A stretch of 64,000 nucleotides of DNA from Geminisphaera colitermitum TAV2. Lineage in GTDB: Bacteria > Verrucomicrobiota > Verrucomicrobiia > Opitutales > Opitutaceae. Where the stretch lies: NCBI RefSeq assembly GCF_000171235.2, contig NZ_ABEA03000104.1, positions 35,001-99,000 on the forward strand. Reading direction: 5' to 3'. The position numbers and the translations under genes are program-made. Positions within the stretch are counted from its first letter, which is position 1. Each line of letters begins with the position of its first letter. The notes under the pieces are model-generated. The model worked only from the letters and a program-made list of their open reading frames with translations, did not search any database and was not told where the DNA came from. Shown one piece after another: positions 37,530-46,307 of this stretch.

Positions 37530-38570
37530 ATGAAATCCGAACGCCCGCTCATCCTGTTGGATCCGCATCCACGCCCGCTCGACCTGATTTTCGACGCGGC
37601 GACCAAGGCCCGCCTCGAATCACTTGGCGAGGTCATCTGGCACGATGGCCCGCCCGCCCCGCCGGAGCACATTGACCGTTATCTGCCCGAAGCCGTGGCG
37701 CTTATCGGCCAGTCTCCGCTGCCGAAAGAACGTCTTGATCGCGCGCCAAAATTGAAGGCGGTCTTCAATGTTGAGAGCAATTTTTTGCCCAACATCGACT
37801 ACCTCGAATGTCATCGCCGCGGCATCCCGGTGCTCTCCACCGGGCCGGTGTTTGCGCGGCCCGTTGCCGAAATGGCCCTGGGCATGGCGCTCTCCTCGGC
37901 ACGCCGTATCCACGAGGCGGATGCGTCCATCCGCGCCGGGCAGGAGACGCTTTACGGGGAGGGAGACAATCATGACTCGATTCTCCTTTCCGGGAAAACA
38001 CTCGCCATTGTCGGCTTTGGCAACCTGGGCCGCGCCCTGCTGCCTCTCATAAAACCCTTTGGCGGGGAAATCCTCGTATGTGATCCCTGGATACATCCTG
38101 AGATTCTGCGCGAGGCGGGCGTCATCCCGGCCTCGCTCGACGAATGTTTCCGGCGGGCGTCCGTCGTGTTTCTGCTTGCCGCGACCACCACGGAGAATGC
38201 CGGGGGCATTGACGCCCGTTATTTTTCCACCATGCGGCCCGGCGCCATTGTTGTTTTGGCCAGCCGGGCGGGCATTGTGAATTTCGACGATTTGCTCGAC
38301 GCTGCGGCGTCCGGTCGCATACGCGCCGCCATTGATGTGTGGCCCGACGAGCCGATCCCCGCCGGCCATCGCGCCCGCGTCACGCCAAACACCCTTTTGC
38401 AAGCGCATCGCGCGGGCAACATCCCGGAAATCTGGCCGTGGATGGGGCGTTTGGTCGTGGATGATCTTGAGCAGATTTTGAAGGGTCTGCCCCCGCAACG
38501 CTGCCAGCGCGCACAGTTGGAAACGGTTGCCAGAATACGCAGCAAACCGGTTCCAACGACTCCTTCATAG
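37530..38570 (+). CDS. D-isomer-specific 2-hydroxyacid dehydrogenase family protein
   Basis: The 346-residue NAD-dependent enzyme has the Rossmann motif IVGFGNLGRALLPLIKPFGG, catalytic Arg in VVLASRAGIVNFDDLL, catalytic Glu region DVWPDEPIPAGH and catalytic His in QAHRAGNIPEIW. It probably reduces or oxidises a sugar-derived 2-keto acid. The oxidoreductase and dehydrogenase genes just downstream are on the opposite strand, so it is not in one operon with them. A nested repeat structure follows the stop codon. Confidence 0.88.
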   Translation: MKSERPLILLDPHPRPLDLIFDAATKARLESLGEVIWHDGPPAPPEHIDRYLPEAVALIGQSPLPKERLDRAPKLKAVFNVESNFLPNIDYLECHRRGIPVLSTGPVFARPVAEMALGMALSSARRIHEADASIRAGQETLYGEGDNHDSILLSGKTLAIVGFGNLGRALLPLIKPFGGEILVCDPWIHPEILREAGVIPASLDECFRRASVVFLLAATTTENAGGIDARYFSTMRPGAIVVLASRAGIVNFDDLLDAAASGRIRAAIDVWPDEPIPAGHRARVTPNTLLQAHRAGNIPEIWPWMGRLVVDDLEQILKGLPPQRCQRAQLETVARIRSKPVPTTPS

Positions 38571-38573
38571 AGG

Positions 38574-38817
38574 GTGGAGGGCGGGTCTCCCGACCTATAC
38601 GCGCTAACATGTTTCGTTTTTTTCTTCATTTTTTGATTCAAACCAGCCTTTTAAATCTAAAAATCGCTGTTTTCTGCTGAAATAATCTCAAGAAATGCGT
38701 GGCGATTGAAAAGATGTTAGCGCGTATAGGTCTCCCGACCCGCCGACGGTGCGAAGCACCGCAATTCCGGATGGCGCGGCTACGCCGCGTCTGGCGGGTC
38801 GGGAGACCCGCTTTCCT
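38574..38817. repeat. palindrome of the GCGGGTCTCC family, copy 3, split by an insertion
   Basis: The left arm GGGCGGGTCTCCCGACC is cut by a 133-bp element (38596-38728) and taken up again as GGTCTCCCGACCCGCCGAC. The right arm is GGCGGGTCGGGAGACCCGC near 38793-38811. Inner units are GGTGCGAAGCACC and GGCGCGGCTACGCCGCG. Confidence 0.85.
38596..38728. mobile_element. 133-bp A+T-rich TIR element with a 12-bp target duplication
   Basis: Perfect 15-bp terminal inverted repeats, TATACGCGCTAACAT and ATGTTAGCGCGTATA, bound an A+T-rich interior without a gene. GGTCTCCCGACC lies directly on both sides (38584-38595 and 38729-38740), as a target-site duplication would. The element sits in the left arm of a host palindrome, so removing it plus one duplicate restores a normal copy. 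The transposase family is not known. Confidence 0.8.
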
Positions 38818-38841
38818 TGGTGCTGCCCGCGTAACACCAGT

Positions 38842-39990
38842 TCATGAAACTCGATTTGCTCGACCGCGGCTCATCGTCCCGTCTTGAAGCCGTTGCAGGC
38901 AGGCGGTGGCCGCTCCGGCGGGCAGAGGCAAATCGACAAACGCGCCCGTCTCGGCGGAAAGAATGAACGCATTGGCCAGTTCCACGGACGCCAGTGCATC
39001 GTCCCACGTCGGCAGATCGGGCGCAGGGTCGCCACGACAGGCAGACGCGAATTGGGCAATGGTCGCGGCTGTCGTGTCAAAGTCGGCGGCGAAAGTTTGC
39101 AGAGTTCGGGGTGCCCGAAATTGTGGAAACGCATCCGGGCATGTGCGCAGGAGTTCCGAGGTGCGGGTGGCGTTGCGGCAGATCGTGGTCGAGTTGTTTT
39201 CCATCTGAAGGAGGCCGCCTTCACCGGCAAGTTCCACACGCTGGACTCCGGGTGCCTCGCCGGTTGACGCGACAAAATGTCCAAGACAACCGTTGTCCCA
39301 TTCGAGGAGCGCGTGAACATTGTCTTCCGTTTCAATCGGATGGTCGCGGCCAAATGTCGCGCGGGCAAAAACCCGTTTGGGGAGACCGCCGGCAATCCAC
39401 ACCAACAGGTCGAGATCGTGCAGGGCCTGGTTGATCAGAACGCCGCCGCCTTCACCCGACCACGTGCCACGCCAGGCGGCGCTGCGATAATAGGCGTCGG
39501 TGCGCAACCAGCCGGTGGCCGTCCAGCCGAGTCGGCGCAGCGGCCCGAATGCGGCGGATCGTGCCTCCGCGCGCACATGGCGCCAAAGCGGATTTGTCCG
39601 GCGATCGAGCATCACGGCCCGCACTTGCCGGGGGGGGGCGGGCAACGCGGCAAGACGCCGGGCCTCGTCAATGGTCACGGTCAGCGGTTTTTCGACGAGC
39701 ACGTGAAGTCCGGCGGAGGCGGCTTCCTCTGCGAGCGCGGGATGGCTGGGATGCGGTGTCGTGATGATAACCGCGTCGGCGGCTTGCGCGGCGACAAGCG
39801 CGGCCAGGTTGGAAAAACGCGGCGTTGCAGACGGCGCGGCTTGTTTTGCGGAACGGGAAACAATCGCCGAAAGCACGGCTCTTGGAATCGCGCCGCGCTC
39901 AAGCAATCCGGCGTATTTGGAACCGGCGTTGCCGTAGCCGACGATGGCAATGCGAAGGGGGGAGGGAACTGTGGTCAAGGGAGTGCTCAT
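38842..39990 (-). CDS. Gfo/Idh/MocA-family oxidoreductase
   Basis: The product has 382 residues. The N-terminal Rossmann motif is RIAIVGYGNAGSKYAGLLER, the catalytic-loop motif HVLVEKPLTVTIDEARRLAA, and the GGGVLINQALHDLDLLVWIA segment carries the active-site His and Asp. A G9 tract (39630-39638) lies in the frame and encodes part of the P-A-P-P segment. It lies 21 bases after the zinc-type dehydrogenase gene on the same strand, so both are one operon for sugar oxidation. Confidence 0.9.
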   Translation of the reverse strand: MSTPLTTVPSPLRIAIVGYGNAGSKYAGLLERGAIPRAVLSAIVSRSAKQAAPSATPRFSNLAALVAAQAADAVIITTPHPSHPALAEEAASAGLHVLVEKPLTVTIDEARRLAALPAPPRQVRAVMLDRRTNPLWRHVRAEARSAAFGPLRRLGWTATGWLRTDAYYRSAAWRGTWSGEGGGVLINQALHDLDLLVWIAGGLPKRVFARATFGRDHPIETEDNVHALLEWDNGCLGHFVASTGEAPGVQRVELAGEGGLLQMENNSTTICRNATRTSELLRTCPDAFPQFRAPRTLQTFAADFDTTAATIAQFASACRGDPAPDLPTWDDALASVELANAFILSAETGAFVDLPLPAGAATACLQRLQDGTMSRGRANRVS

Positions 39991-40011
39991 GGGAGGATTG
40001 TTATGGTTTTA

Positions 40012-41118
40012 TCATTTCCATTCGACGACCACGCCGAGGAGCTTGTCGCGGTTGGCGGAAATCCGGGCGTAGGTCGCGGGCAGATCTTCGGGCGGAATCA
40101 CGGTTGAAATGAGTGGCGCGATGTTAACCCGGCCTGCCTTCATCCACGCGATGGCTTGCTCCAGTCCGCTTTGTCGCGAGGGGGTTTTATCGGTCGTGCG
40201 ATTCGGAACCATGCCTTCGTGCGCTCCGAGAAGGGCAACGCCTTTGAAATGGATGTGCGCATAAACATCGAGTTCGACGGGGACGCGTGGCGAACCGAGC
40301 AACACGACGTCGCCGCGACGGCGCACCGCGCCGAGCGCCAGCGGGATGAGCGAGGAAACGCCGGTGGCCTCCACCACGCAATCGGGCGCGTCGCTCAACA
40401 GCGCGAGCGCGGGCGCTAAATCGCCGGGGCGGACGGCCACCGCACGTTCAAGTCCGCAACGTCGGGCGAGTGCAACGCGGTCGGCCACGGTGTCGAGTAT
40501 TGCCACTTCCGATACGCCGTGCGCTGACAGAACTTGCGCGGCCAGCACGCCGACAAGTCCGGCGCCAAGAACCAGCGCGCGTTGCGGCGTCGCACGAAGA
40601 CCATAGGAAACCGTTTCCGCGATTTGCACCATGCGGGCCATCAACCACGCGTCATCCGGCAGGTCGGAAGTGACGGGCGCCCACGGTTCCTTTTCCGGAG
40701 ACAACAGCGACCATGTGGCATGAGGTCCGTAGTGCATCACACGGTCGCCAAGGCGCGGCGACGTGACGCGGGAGCCGGCGGCAATAACGGTGCCGATGGC
40801 GGAGTAACCGCTCTTGAACGGATACTTGGCCCATGTGTTGGCGGGATCGGGCAAGCCGCGATGAGTGCCTTCATAAAACGCAAGCTCGGTGCCCGGACTC
40901 AGCAGCGTGCGTTCGGCGCGGACAATCACTTGATCGTCGCCAAGAGAAAGCGAATCCAACGCGAACGGTTGCAAGACGGCTTGCCTTGGGGCGGTGAATA
41001 CAAGCCGTCGTCCGGTGGTGCTTCCAGCGGGGAGGCTTCCGGAGGGAATTCCAGAGGCGGTTTGGACCGTTTCTGAGGTGGAATCGGGTAATGGTTTCAC
41101 GGTTGTCAAAGTGGACAA
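40012..41118 (-). CDS. medium-chain alcohol/sugar dehydrogenase (MDR family)
   Basis: The product has 368 residues. The catalytic domain has ERTLLSPGTELAFYEGTHRG and PFKSGYSAIGTVIAAGSRVT; the cofactor domain has VLGAGLVGVLAAQVLSAHGV and VVLLGSPRVPVELDVYAHIH. The usual structural zinc loop is not obvious, and the SPGTELA segment places it with the group that acts on sugar-like substrates. It heads an operon with the Gfo/Idh/MocA gene. A C16 tract (41215-41230) lies upstream, between it and the AraC gene. Confidence 0.85.
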   Translation of the reverse strand: MSTLTTVKPLPDSTSETVQTASGIPSGSLPAGSTTGRRLVFTAPRQAVLQPFALDSLSLGDDQVIVRAERTLLSPGTELAFYEGTHRGLPDPANTWAKYPFKSGYSAIGTVIAAGSRVTSPRLGDRVMHYGPHATWSLLSPEKEPWAPVTSDLPDDAWLMARMVQIAETVSYGLRATPQRALVLGAGLVGVLAAQVLSAHGVSEVAILDTVADRVALARRCGLERAVAVRPGDLAPALALLSDAPDCVVEATGVSSLIPLALGAVRRRGDVVLLGSPRVPVELDVYAHIHFKGVALLGAHEGMVPNRTTDKTPSRQSGLEQAIAWMKAGRVNIAPLISTVIPPEDLPATYARISANRDKLLGVVVEWK

Positions 41119-41214
41119 ATGTTAACCGATCCGGGCTCGACCATATTTACGATTTTACGTCATTTGCTTCCAGAAATACGACACATCCTAGCTTCGTTTT
41201 TCCCCGTCCCTCGT

Positions 41215-41230
41215 CCCCCCCCCCCCCCCC
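41215..41230. repeat. C16 homopolymer tract
   Basis: Sixteen C (G on the strand of both flanking genes) end six bases before the end of the AraC gene and 97 bases before the start codon of the dehydrogenase. It could affect transcription or readthrough into the dehydrogenase operon. Confidence 0.9.
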
Positions 41231-41235
41231 TTCCT

Positions 41236-42171
41236 TCATCCTTCCATGCGACGCCATGCGCGTGGTGACATTCCGAATACACGCCGGAACCAGTTGGAAA
41301 AATGGGAGGGGCTGCCGAAGCCGAGTTCCCAGGCAAGCTGTTTGAGACTTGTGTCGTCGTGACGCACACGGCGCGCCGCCTCGTCGCGGCGATGTCGTTC
41401 GCGCAAGCGTCGCGGTGTCGTGCCCATTTCGCGCACAAAAAGTTGCTCCAAATGTCCCGCGCTCAAACCCACTTCCGCCGCCAGTCGCGTCTCCGAACAA
41501 GCCTCGTGCAAGGGCGTTCCCATCAACACCGTCAGGGCGCGTGTCACTTTGGGGTGTCCGCGGCGGGGTTCGCCCATCGGAACACCTGCGGCCATTCGCG
41601 CATCCATGCACGCCGCCGCCCACTCGAAGGCGCGGGCGTTGATTCGCAAGGCTTCCGCAAATGGCATTGGTCGTTGCAAGGCGCTTCTGTTGCTCGCGGG
41701 GCTGTTGCGCGTCACCAGCGCGATGAGTGCGCGGGCGGTTTTCTCCAGTTGCGGATGCTCCGCCGCCTTCACGACAAAGGGCGCATGACGCCATTCCGTC
41801 TCGCTTTCGGCGGGGATGCGCAGGCTGATCGAAACCAACTCGGCTGCCGGGCTGAAATCGTGTTTTTGAAATCGTCCGCAAAAGAAAACCCATTGGCCGC
41901 GTTTCACCGTGAGTATCGTATCATCGGATACGAGTTGCACGTGGCCGCGTGTGACCAGCCACGCTGTCATGCGCCGGGTGAACACTTCCAGCAGGTGTTG
42001 CGTTGGCGCATCGACGCGTCCCGCGTAGGCCCAGATCAGTTGCGGATAAATGGCCTGCCATCGCGCAAATGAACGCGCACCGGCAATCCCGCCCTGAGCG
42101 GTGGTGCTTGCGTTGGCGGGAGGGGGGGGGGGGGAGGGGAGCCGTGCGGGAGTGGCGTTGCGGGGATTCAT
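41236..42171 (-). CDS. AraC-family transcriptional regulator
   Basis: The product has 311 residues from the ATG at 42171; the open frame upstream lies in the divergent gene. The N-terminal half is a cupin-like sensor (WLVTRGHVQLVSDDTILTVK; GQWVFFCGRFQKHDFSP). The C-terminal half has two helix-turn-helix units (ETRLAAEVGLSAGHLEQLFV; LKQLAWELGFGSPSHFSNWF). G13 (42122-42134) in the first codons encodes a Pro run. It diverges from the FAD oxidoreductase gene; a tandem direct repeat in the gap is its likely site. Confidence 0.9.
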   Translation of the reverse strand: MNPRNATPARLPSPPPPPANASTTAQGGIAGARSFARWQAIYPQLIWAYAGRVDAPTQHLLEVFTRRMTAWLVTRGHVQLVSDDTILTVKRGQWVFFCGRFQKHDFSPAAELVSISLRIPAESETEWRHAPFVVKAAEHPQLEKTARALIALVTRNSPASNRSALQRPMPFAEALRINARAFEWAAACMDARMAAGVPMGEPRRGHPKVTRALTVLMGTPLHEACSETRLAAEVGLSAGHLEQLFVREMGTTPRRLRERHRRDEAARRVRHDDTSLKQLAWELGFGSPSHFSNWFRRVFGMSPRAWRRMEG

Positions 42172-42183
42172 TTGATCTGTGAT

Positions 42184-42214
42184 TTTTGCAACTTTTTTAA
42201 AAGTTTCTGCAACT
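42184..42214. promoter_or_regulatory. candidate AraC site: two direct GCAACT half-sites 21 bp apart
   Basis: TTTTTGCAACT and TTTCTGCAACT are direct repeats exactly two helical turns apart. They lie between the AraC gene and the divergent FAD oxidoreductase gene, the arrangement AraC dimers usually bind. Confidence 0.5.
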
Positions 42215-42265
42215 CTGTTTGCTCTCTGTTTTCTTTTGGGTCGTTCAGCATGGAATGACGTTTTT

Positions 42266-43582
42266 ATGAAAAACCAAGGCAAGCAAACTCCTCGCATTTT
42301 TGTTGAGCCGGCCCGTGAGCTTTCCGTTCTCGACGAGGCCGATGTCCTTGTCCTCGGAGCCGGTCCCGGTGGCGTGGCGGCATCCATCGCTGCGGCGCGC
42401 AACGGAGCCAGCGTCATCCTCGTCGAACGTTTTGGTTTGATCGGCGGCACTTGGACGAGCGGGCATTTGGGCGCGATTATGCCGTTTCCCTTTGTGCGCG
42501 GATTGTTCGAGGAGTTGTCCGATCGTCTTCGGGACGCAGGCGGCTGGTTATCCACCAAGAACACCTACGGCTCCGGCGCGACTTATGATATCGAGGTGGC
42601 GAAGATTGTGCTGGATCGCTTCGTCACGGAGGCCGGGGTGCGTCCGTATTTTTTCGCGCAGGTGGCAGGCGTGTTTCGTGAGGGCAATCGTATCAGTGGC
42701 GTGGTGATCGAGTCCAAGCAGGGGCGTCATGTTTTGACGGGTCGCATGGTGATCGACGCCACGGGCGATGGTGATGTGAGCGTGCTCGCCGGTGTGCCTT
42801 TTGCGCAGGGGCGCGATTCGGATCAGGGCTGTCAGCCGATGAGCATGATTTTCACAATGGATGGCGCGGACGATGCGCGCGCGGAGATCAGCAAGAAGGA
42901 GGATCCGGGTTTCACTCGCGCGTGGAAGGCGGCGAAGGCGTGTGGTGAGATCACTGTGCCGCGTGAGGATGTGTTGGCGTTCAATATGCCTCGGAGTGGT
43001 CAGTGGAGTTTTAATGTGACGCGCATCATCAATCGCGATCCGACGAAGTTGGGCGATGTGACGGCGGCCATGTTGGAGGGGCGGCGTCAGGTGGCGGAGG
43101 TGAGCGCGTTTCTGCGCAAACGGGTGCCGGGTTTTGAAAATGCGTATTTGTCGGGGATGGCTCCGCACATTGGCGTCCGCGAATCGCGTCGCATCACGTG
43201 CGACTATACGTTGACGGCGGACGATGTGATCAAGGTGCCGGAGTTCGCGGACTGCATTGCGCGTGGCAACTGGTTCATCGACATTCACAATCCGTCTGGT
43301 GAGGGCACGGTGCGGATTCATCCGCCGGCGGGCAGGTGGTACGAGATTCCTTACCGGAGTATTTGCGCGCAGGGTGTGGACAACTTGCTCGTTGCCTCGC
43401 GCTGCATTGACTGCACGCACGAGGCGCACGCCGCCATTCGCATTACTCCGCAGGTGATGGCGATTGGGCAGGGCGCGGGAACGGCGGCGGCGCTTTGTGT
43501 GAAACAGGGCTTGTCCGGCACGCGTGATCTTGACGCGGCTTTGTTACGGCAGACGTTGCGCGAGCAGGGGGCGTTTGTGTGA
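42266..43582 (+). CDS. FAD-dependent oxidoreductase (FAD_oxidored family)
   Basis: The product has 438 residues from the ATG at 42266. The FAD-binding GxGxxG motif is seen in DVLVLGAGPGGVAASIAAAR, followed by ILVERFGLIGGTWTSGHLGA. VIDATGDGDVSVLAGVPFAQ is the typical second FAD contact, and IRITPQVMAIGQGAGTAAAL closes the fold. Members of this family often accompany glycan-degrading enzymes; the substrate is unknown. It is controlled presumably by the divergent AraC regulator. Confidence 0.88.
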   Translation: MKNQGKQTPRIFVEPARELSVLDEADVLVLGAGPGGVAASIAAARNGASVILVERFGLIGGTWTSGHLGAIMPFPFVRGLFEELSDRLRDAGGWLSTKNTYGSGATYDIEVAKIVLDRFVTEAGVRPYFFAQVAGVFREGNRISGVVIESKQGRHVLTGRMVIDATGDGDVSVLAGVPFAQGRDSDQGCQPMSMIFTMDGADDARAEISKKEDPGFTRAWKAAKACGEITVPREDVLAFNMPRSGQWSFNVTRIINRDPTKLGDVTAAMLEGRRQVAEVSAFLRKRVPGFENAYLSGMAPHIGVRESRRITCDYTLTADDVIKVPEFADCIARGNWFIDIHNPSGEGTVRIHPPAGRWYEIPYRSICAQGVDNLLVASRCIDCTHEAHAAIRITPQVMAIGQGAGTAAALCVKQGLSGTRDLDAALLRQTLREQGAFV

Positions 43583-43589
43583 GGCACGC

Positions 43590-43677
43590 GTTGCGTGCGT
43601 AGGGGCTTCGCTTGCGAAGCCCGCGTATGCAGGATGTGGCATCGAATAGCGTGCGCGGGCGAGACGCCCGCGCCACA
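43590..43677. repeat. palindromic cluster related to GTGGCGCGGGCGTCCC
   Basis: GTAGGGGCTTCGCTTGCGAAG is followed by CGGGCGAGACGCCCGCGCCAC. The same units, in the same order and with a related spacer (CGTATGCAGGA...GGCATC), occur at 12408-12518. Confidence 0.85.
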
Positions 43678-43697
43678 TTTAGGACACCACTTGGGGG

Positions 43698-44199
43698 TTA
43701 GTTGGCGCTTGGGGTGGTGGCTTTGCTGGGGGGGCTTTCGCCGTGGGGGTTTGATGCTGTGACCACGTAGAAATACTTCGTGCCGGAAGAGGCGGTCGTG
43801 TCGGTGTGGTCCATCACGTATTGCTGCTTGGTGGCTGGGATTTCGGCGAAGGTTTCGAAGGGACCGGTTTCTGAAAGGGCTCGTTTGATGGAGTAGTTTT
43901 GAGTGTCGGGCGTGGGAACCCAGGTGATTTTGACGGATTGGTTTTTGGCGGAAACAACAGACAACACGTAGGGAGGAGGGGGGGGAGTTTGCGGGACGCG
44001 CGCGTCGGGCAATGTGCGGTCATACGCAGGCGGCGGGGTGTTGTCGTTTCGTGGGTCGAGGTAGTGTTTGTAGAGGCGGATCCGGTTGGTGTCGGGGTAG
44101 CGTTTGTTGTCGCGCTGGTCGTTGCTGTATTCGAGTCCGGTGTAGGCGTCGTTCGCGGCCATGCGGTAGGCGTGAAGGGCCCAGTATTGGTGGAAGTGG
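43698..44199 (-). pseudogene. C-terminal fragment of a secreted protein with a fibronectin type III domain
   Basis: Coding sense is clear for about 165 residues up to the stop at 43698. The first part is Tyr/Asp/Asn-rich (YWALHAYRMAANDAYTGLEY); then comes a linker (PPPAYDRTLPDARVPQTPPP) and a fibronectin-III-like domain (VKITWVPTPDTQNYSIKRAL; KYFYVVTASNPHGESPPSKA). Upstream of 44199 the frame is open only because it is antisense to other coding sequence; no signal peptide or start exists. The fragment is probably the end of a glycoside hydrolase or lyase cut by rearrangement. Confidence 0.6.
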
Positions 44200-44314
44200 G
44201 ACGAACAACAACCCCGTCCCCAATACGCCACCGACCCAGCGGGCGACACCGGTTTCACCCTCGCCGGAAAACCCGCCGCCGATGTCCTTCGTCGCTGGAA
44301 CTCGATTGTCCCCA
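44182..44314 (+). pseudogene. possible C-terminal fragment of a glycoside hydrolase
   Basis: On the plus strand the frame reads QYWWKWDEQQPRPQYATDPA and then GDTGFTLAGKPAADVLRRW. The W-W-K-W element and the G-K-P-A-x-x-V-L-x-x-W end are like the tail of GH113-type mannanases. No start or catalytic domain is present. It begins where the opposite-strand fragment ends and stops where the LacI gene ends, so it looks like a scrap caught in a rearrangement. The assignment is tentative. Confidence 0.35.
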
Positions 44315-45430
44315 CTACGTCCCTCGCCGCACTGTTGGCCCGTCCCGCCATGTGCCATCGACCAGCGTGACGGTTGGCGTTTGGGGCGAACCCATTTCGT
44401 TGAGAAAAAGCTGGCTCGCCAACAAGTCCATCGCAGCCGCGCCGATCGTGTGATTGTCCTGCTCCATCCCGGCCAGTTGCCCGCGTCGGTCGCCCAGATC
44501 GAGCGTCGCATAACACGCCTTCCGGGGCACTTGCAGCCCCTGCTTGCGCAACCACCGCAGCGGTTTGTCCGGCCACATTCCGATCACCGCATCCAGCTTG
44601 TGTCGCTTAAACCACCGCACAAAAGCCGCCTCGTCGCCCGCGTCGTTTGTGCCCGTTAACAACAAGGGTGGCACCGCTGCCAGCTCATGAAACCAACACG
44701 CGCCCAGATAACCATTGACCAGCAAATGGCGACCACGCGCACCGTATTGCTCAGGGATTGCGAGCCCCACCCGACGACAAGCCGCGCCATGCAAACGCGC
44801 ACAACATTCTGACGCCAAGCTCACGCTGTCATGCACCGCCCGATGCAGACGCATCCAACGCCACCCGTATCCAATCGCCACAAAAACATGCTTCTCCCAA
44901 TACCCCTCCCACTCGCCCGCCCACTTCTGCGCCTCGTCCTCGTTTTCGCCCGATGGCGGCGGGGCCAGCAACGCACCTCGCACCCCGCGCGCCGCCAGCA
45001 CCCGACCCAGTTGACGCGCCTGCGCTCCGCGTTCCCCCATCCACATCGGCTGCAAACTAAAACCCAGTTTGGACGCACGCAGCTTCGCGCCTTCAAACTG
45101 CGCAACGTGTGACGGCAACTCGCGCCACCGCTCCTCGCTCTCAAAACCCGTCAAGAACGCCACCACCTCGCCAGTTGGTTTCAAACGATGATGCCGGCGC
45201 ACCTGCGCCATCAGCGCATTGACCAAGGCATTTGCCCGATACCCGCCCCGCGCCTTCGCCGCCGCCAGCACTCGCTCGCGAGTTGCCGCCGCCACGTTGG
45301 GCTGATTGCCCAGCGCGCGCGCCACCGTCGCGTGATGCAAGCCCAACTCCGCCGCCAGCTCGCGCACCGTCGGCGGATTCGCTTGTGCTGATATTTCGGA
45401 TACAGGACCGGATTGCGGGCGAGTGCTCAT
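44315..45430 (-). CDS. LacI-family transcriptional regulator
   Basis: The product has 371 residues from the ATG at 45430. The helix-turn-helix is TVRELAAELGLHHATVARAL near residues 20-39 with the hinge ATRERVLAAAKARGGYRANA. The sensor domain continues to WRDGPTVRR at the C-terminus. It diverges from the PEP-CTERM/pseudopilin/propeller/GH operon at 45560, with a 14-bp palindrome between them. Its last codons abut the hydrolase remnant. Confidence 0.9.
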   Translation of the reverse strand: MSTRPQSGPVSEISAQANPPTVRELAAELGLHHATVARALGNQPNVAAATRERVLAAAKARGGYRANALVNALMAQVRRHHRLKPTGEVVAFLTGFESEERWRELPSHVAQFEGAKLRASKLGFSLQPMWMGERGAQARQLGRVLAARGVRGALLAPPPSGENEDEAQKWAGEWEGYWEKHVFVAIGYGWRWMRLHRAVHDSVSLASECCARLHGAACRRVGLAIPEQYGARGRHLLVNGYLGACWFHELAAVPPLLLTGTNDAGDEAAFVRWFKRHKLDAVIGMWPDKPLRWLRKQGLQVPRKACYATLDLGDRRGQLAGMEQDNHTIGAAAMDLLASQLFLNEMGSPQTPTVTLVDGTWRDGPTVRRGT

Positions 45431-45473
45431 ACCCGCAAAAAACACAGCAGTTGCCCGCGCCTTGCGACAAAAA

Positions 45474-45487
45474 TGCGACGTGTCGCA
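45474..45487. promoter_or_regulatory. candidate LacI operator palindrome
   Basis: TGCGACGTGTCGCA has perfect 6-base arms around a 2-base centre. Another TTGCGACA half-site lies 12 bases upstream. It sits between the divergent LacI gene and the third cassette. Confidence 0.55.
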
Positions 45488-45559
45488 GTCTGCTGCCGTT
45501 GAGCTTGTTTGCTGCGCATTACAGCCTGCCCGCAGTCCATGACACCGACCTCAAATCCC

Positions 45560-46288
45560 ATGAAAACCACTATCCTTAAACGCATCCTGTTTTCCGCCCT
45601 GCTGACACTTGTCGGCACCGTTCTCTCGGCTCCGGCAACCTATGCCGCCTACGTTTTTTACACCTTTGACACGACGGCCAATGGCACGGGCGCGTTCACG
45701 CTGGCGCCAGGCGGCAGTAGTGGATTTGTCGCTACATCCAACATCTCTTACGCCGGCAGCAAACTGGGCACCGATGGTGGAGCAGCCACATACACAGATC
45801 CGGCTGGCAACACTTGGACAGGCAGCGGTGCTTCAGGAACACCAGGACACTCCATCTCGTGGGGCGATCCGAGCACGGGAAATTCATTTTCCGTCACGCT
45901 CAACACCACGGGGCTCAAAGATCTCAGCGTCCGCTTGGATGTTCGCGCTGCCAACACCGGCACATCCGTTCTCAAGACATTCAGTGCTTTCACTTACAGC
46001 ATCGACGGAGCCGCTCCTGTTGCCATTCCGGCGACACTTTCTTTTACTACAGGCAGCAACCAATTTTACGAGTGGACAGCCGACCTCTCCTCCATCGTTG
46101 CCCTCAACAATCAATCCAACGTGAAACTCACCTGGTCCCTGGCCAGCCTCGTTGGCAACGGAAGCGTGCGCATCGACAACGTTGAAATCCGCGCTAACAA
46201 CGCCATTCCCGAACCCGCCACCACGGCGATTCTCCTCGGCGTCTTTGGCGTCGTTGCTTGCATGCTTGCCCGTCAACGCCGCTCCTGA
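45560..46288 (+). CDS. PEP-CTERM surface protein
   Basis: The product has 242 residues from the ATG at 45560. A signal peptide is seen (RILFSALLTLVGTVLSAPAT). The body is a beta-rich domain of unknown family (TYTDPAGNTWTGSGASG; WTADLSSIVALNNQSNVKLT). The C-terminus is NAIPEPATTAILLGVFGVVA followed by ARQRRS, the exosortase sorting signal. The pseudopilin gene follows 19 bases later. The start at 45560 is the ATG that places the signal peptide normally. Confidence 0.82.
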   Translation: MKTTILKRILFSALLTLVGTVLSAPATYAAYVFYTFDTTANGTGAFTLAPGGSSGFVATSNISYAGSKLGTDGGAATYTDPAGNTWTGSGASGTPGHSISWGDPSTGNSFSVTLNTTGLKDLSVRLDVRAANTGTSVLKTFSAFTYSIDGAAPVAIPATLSFTTGSNQFYEWTADLSSIVALNNQSNVKLTWSLASLVGNGSVRIDNVEIRANNAIPEPATTAILLGVFGVVACMLARQRRS

Positions 46289-46307
46289 TCATTGAGATTT
46301 CCGCCCC

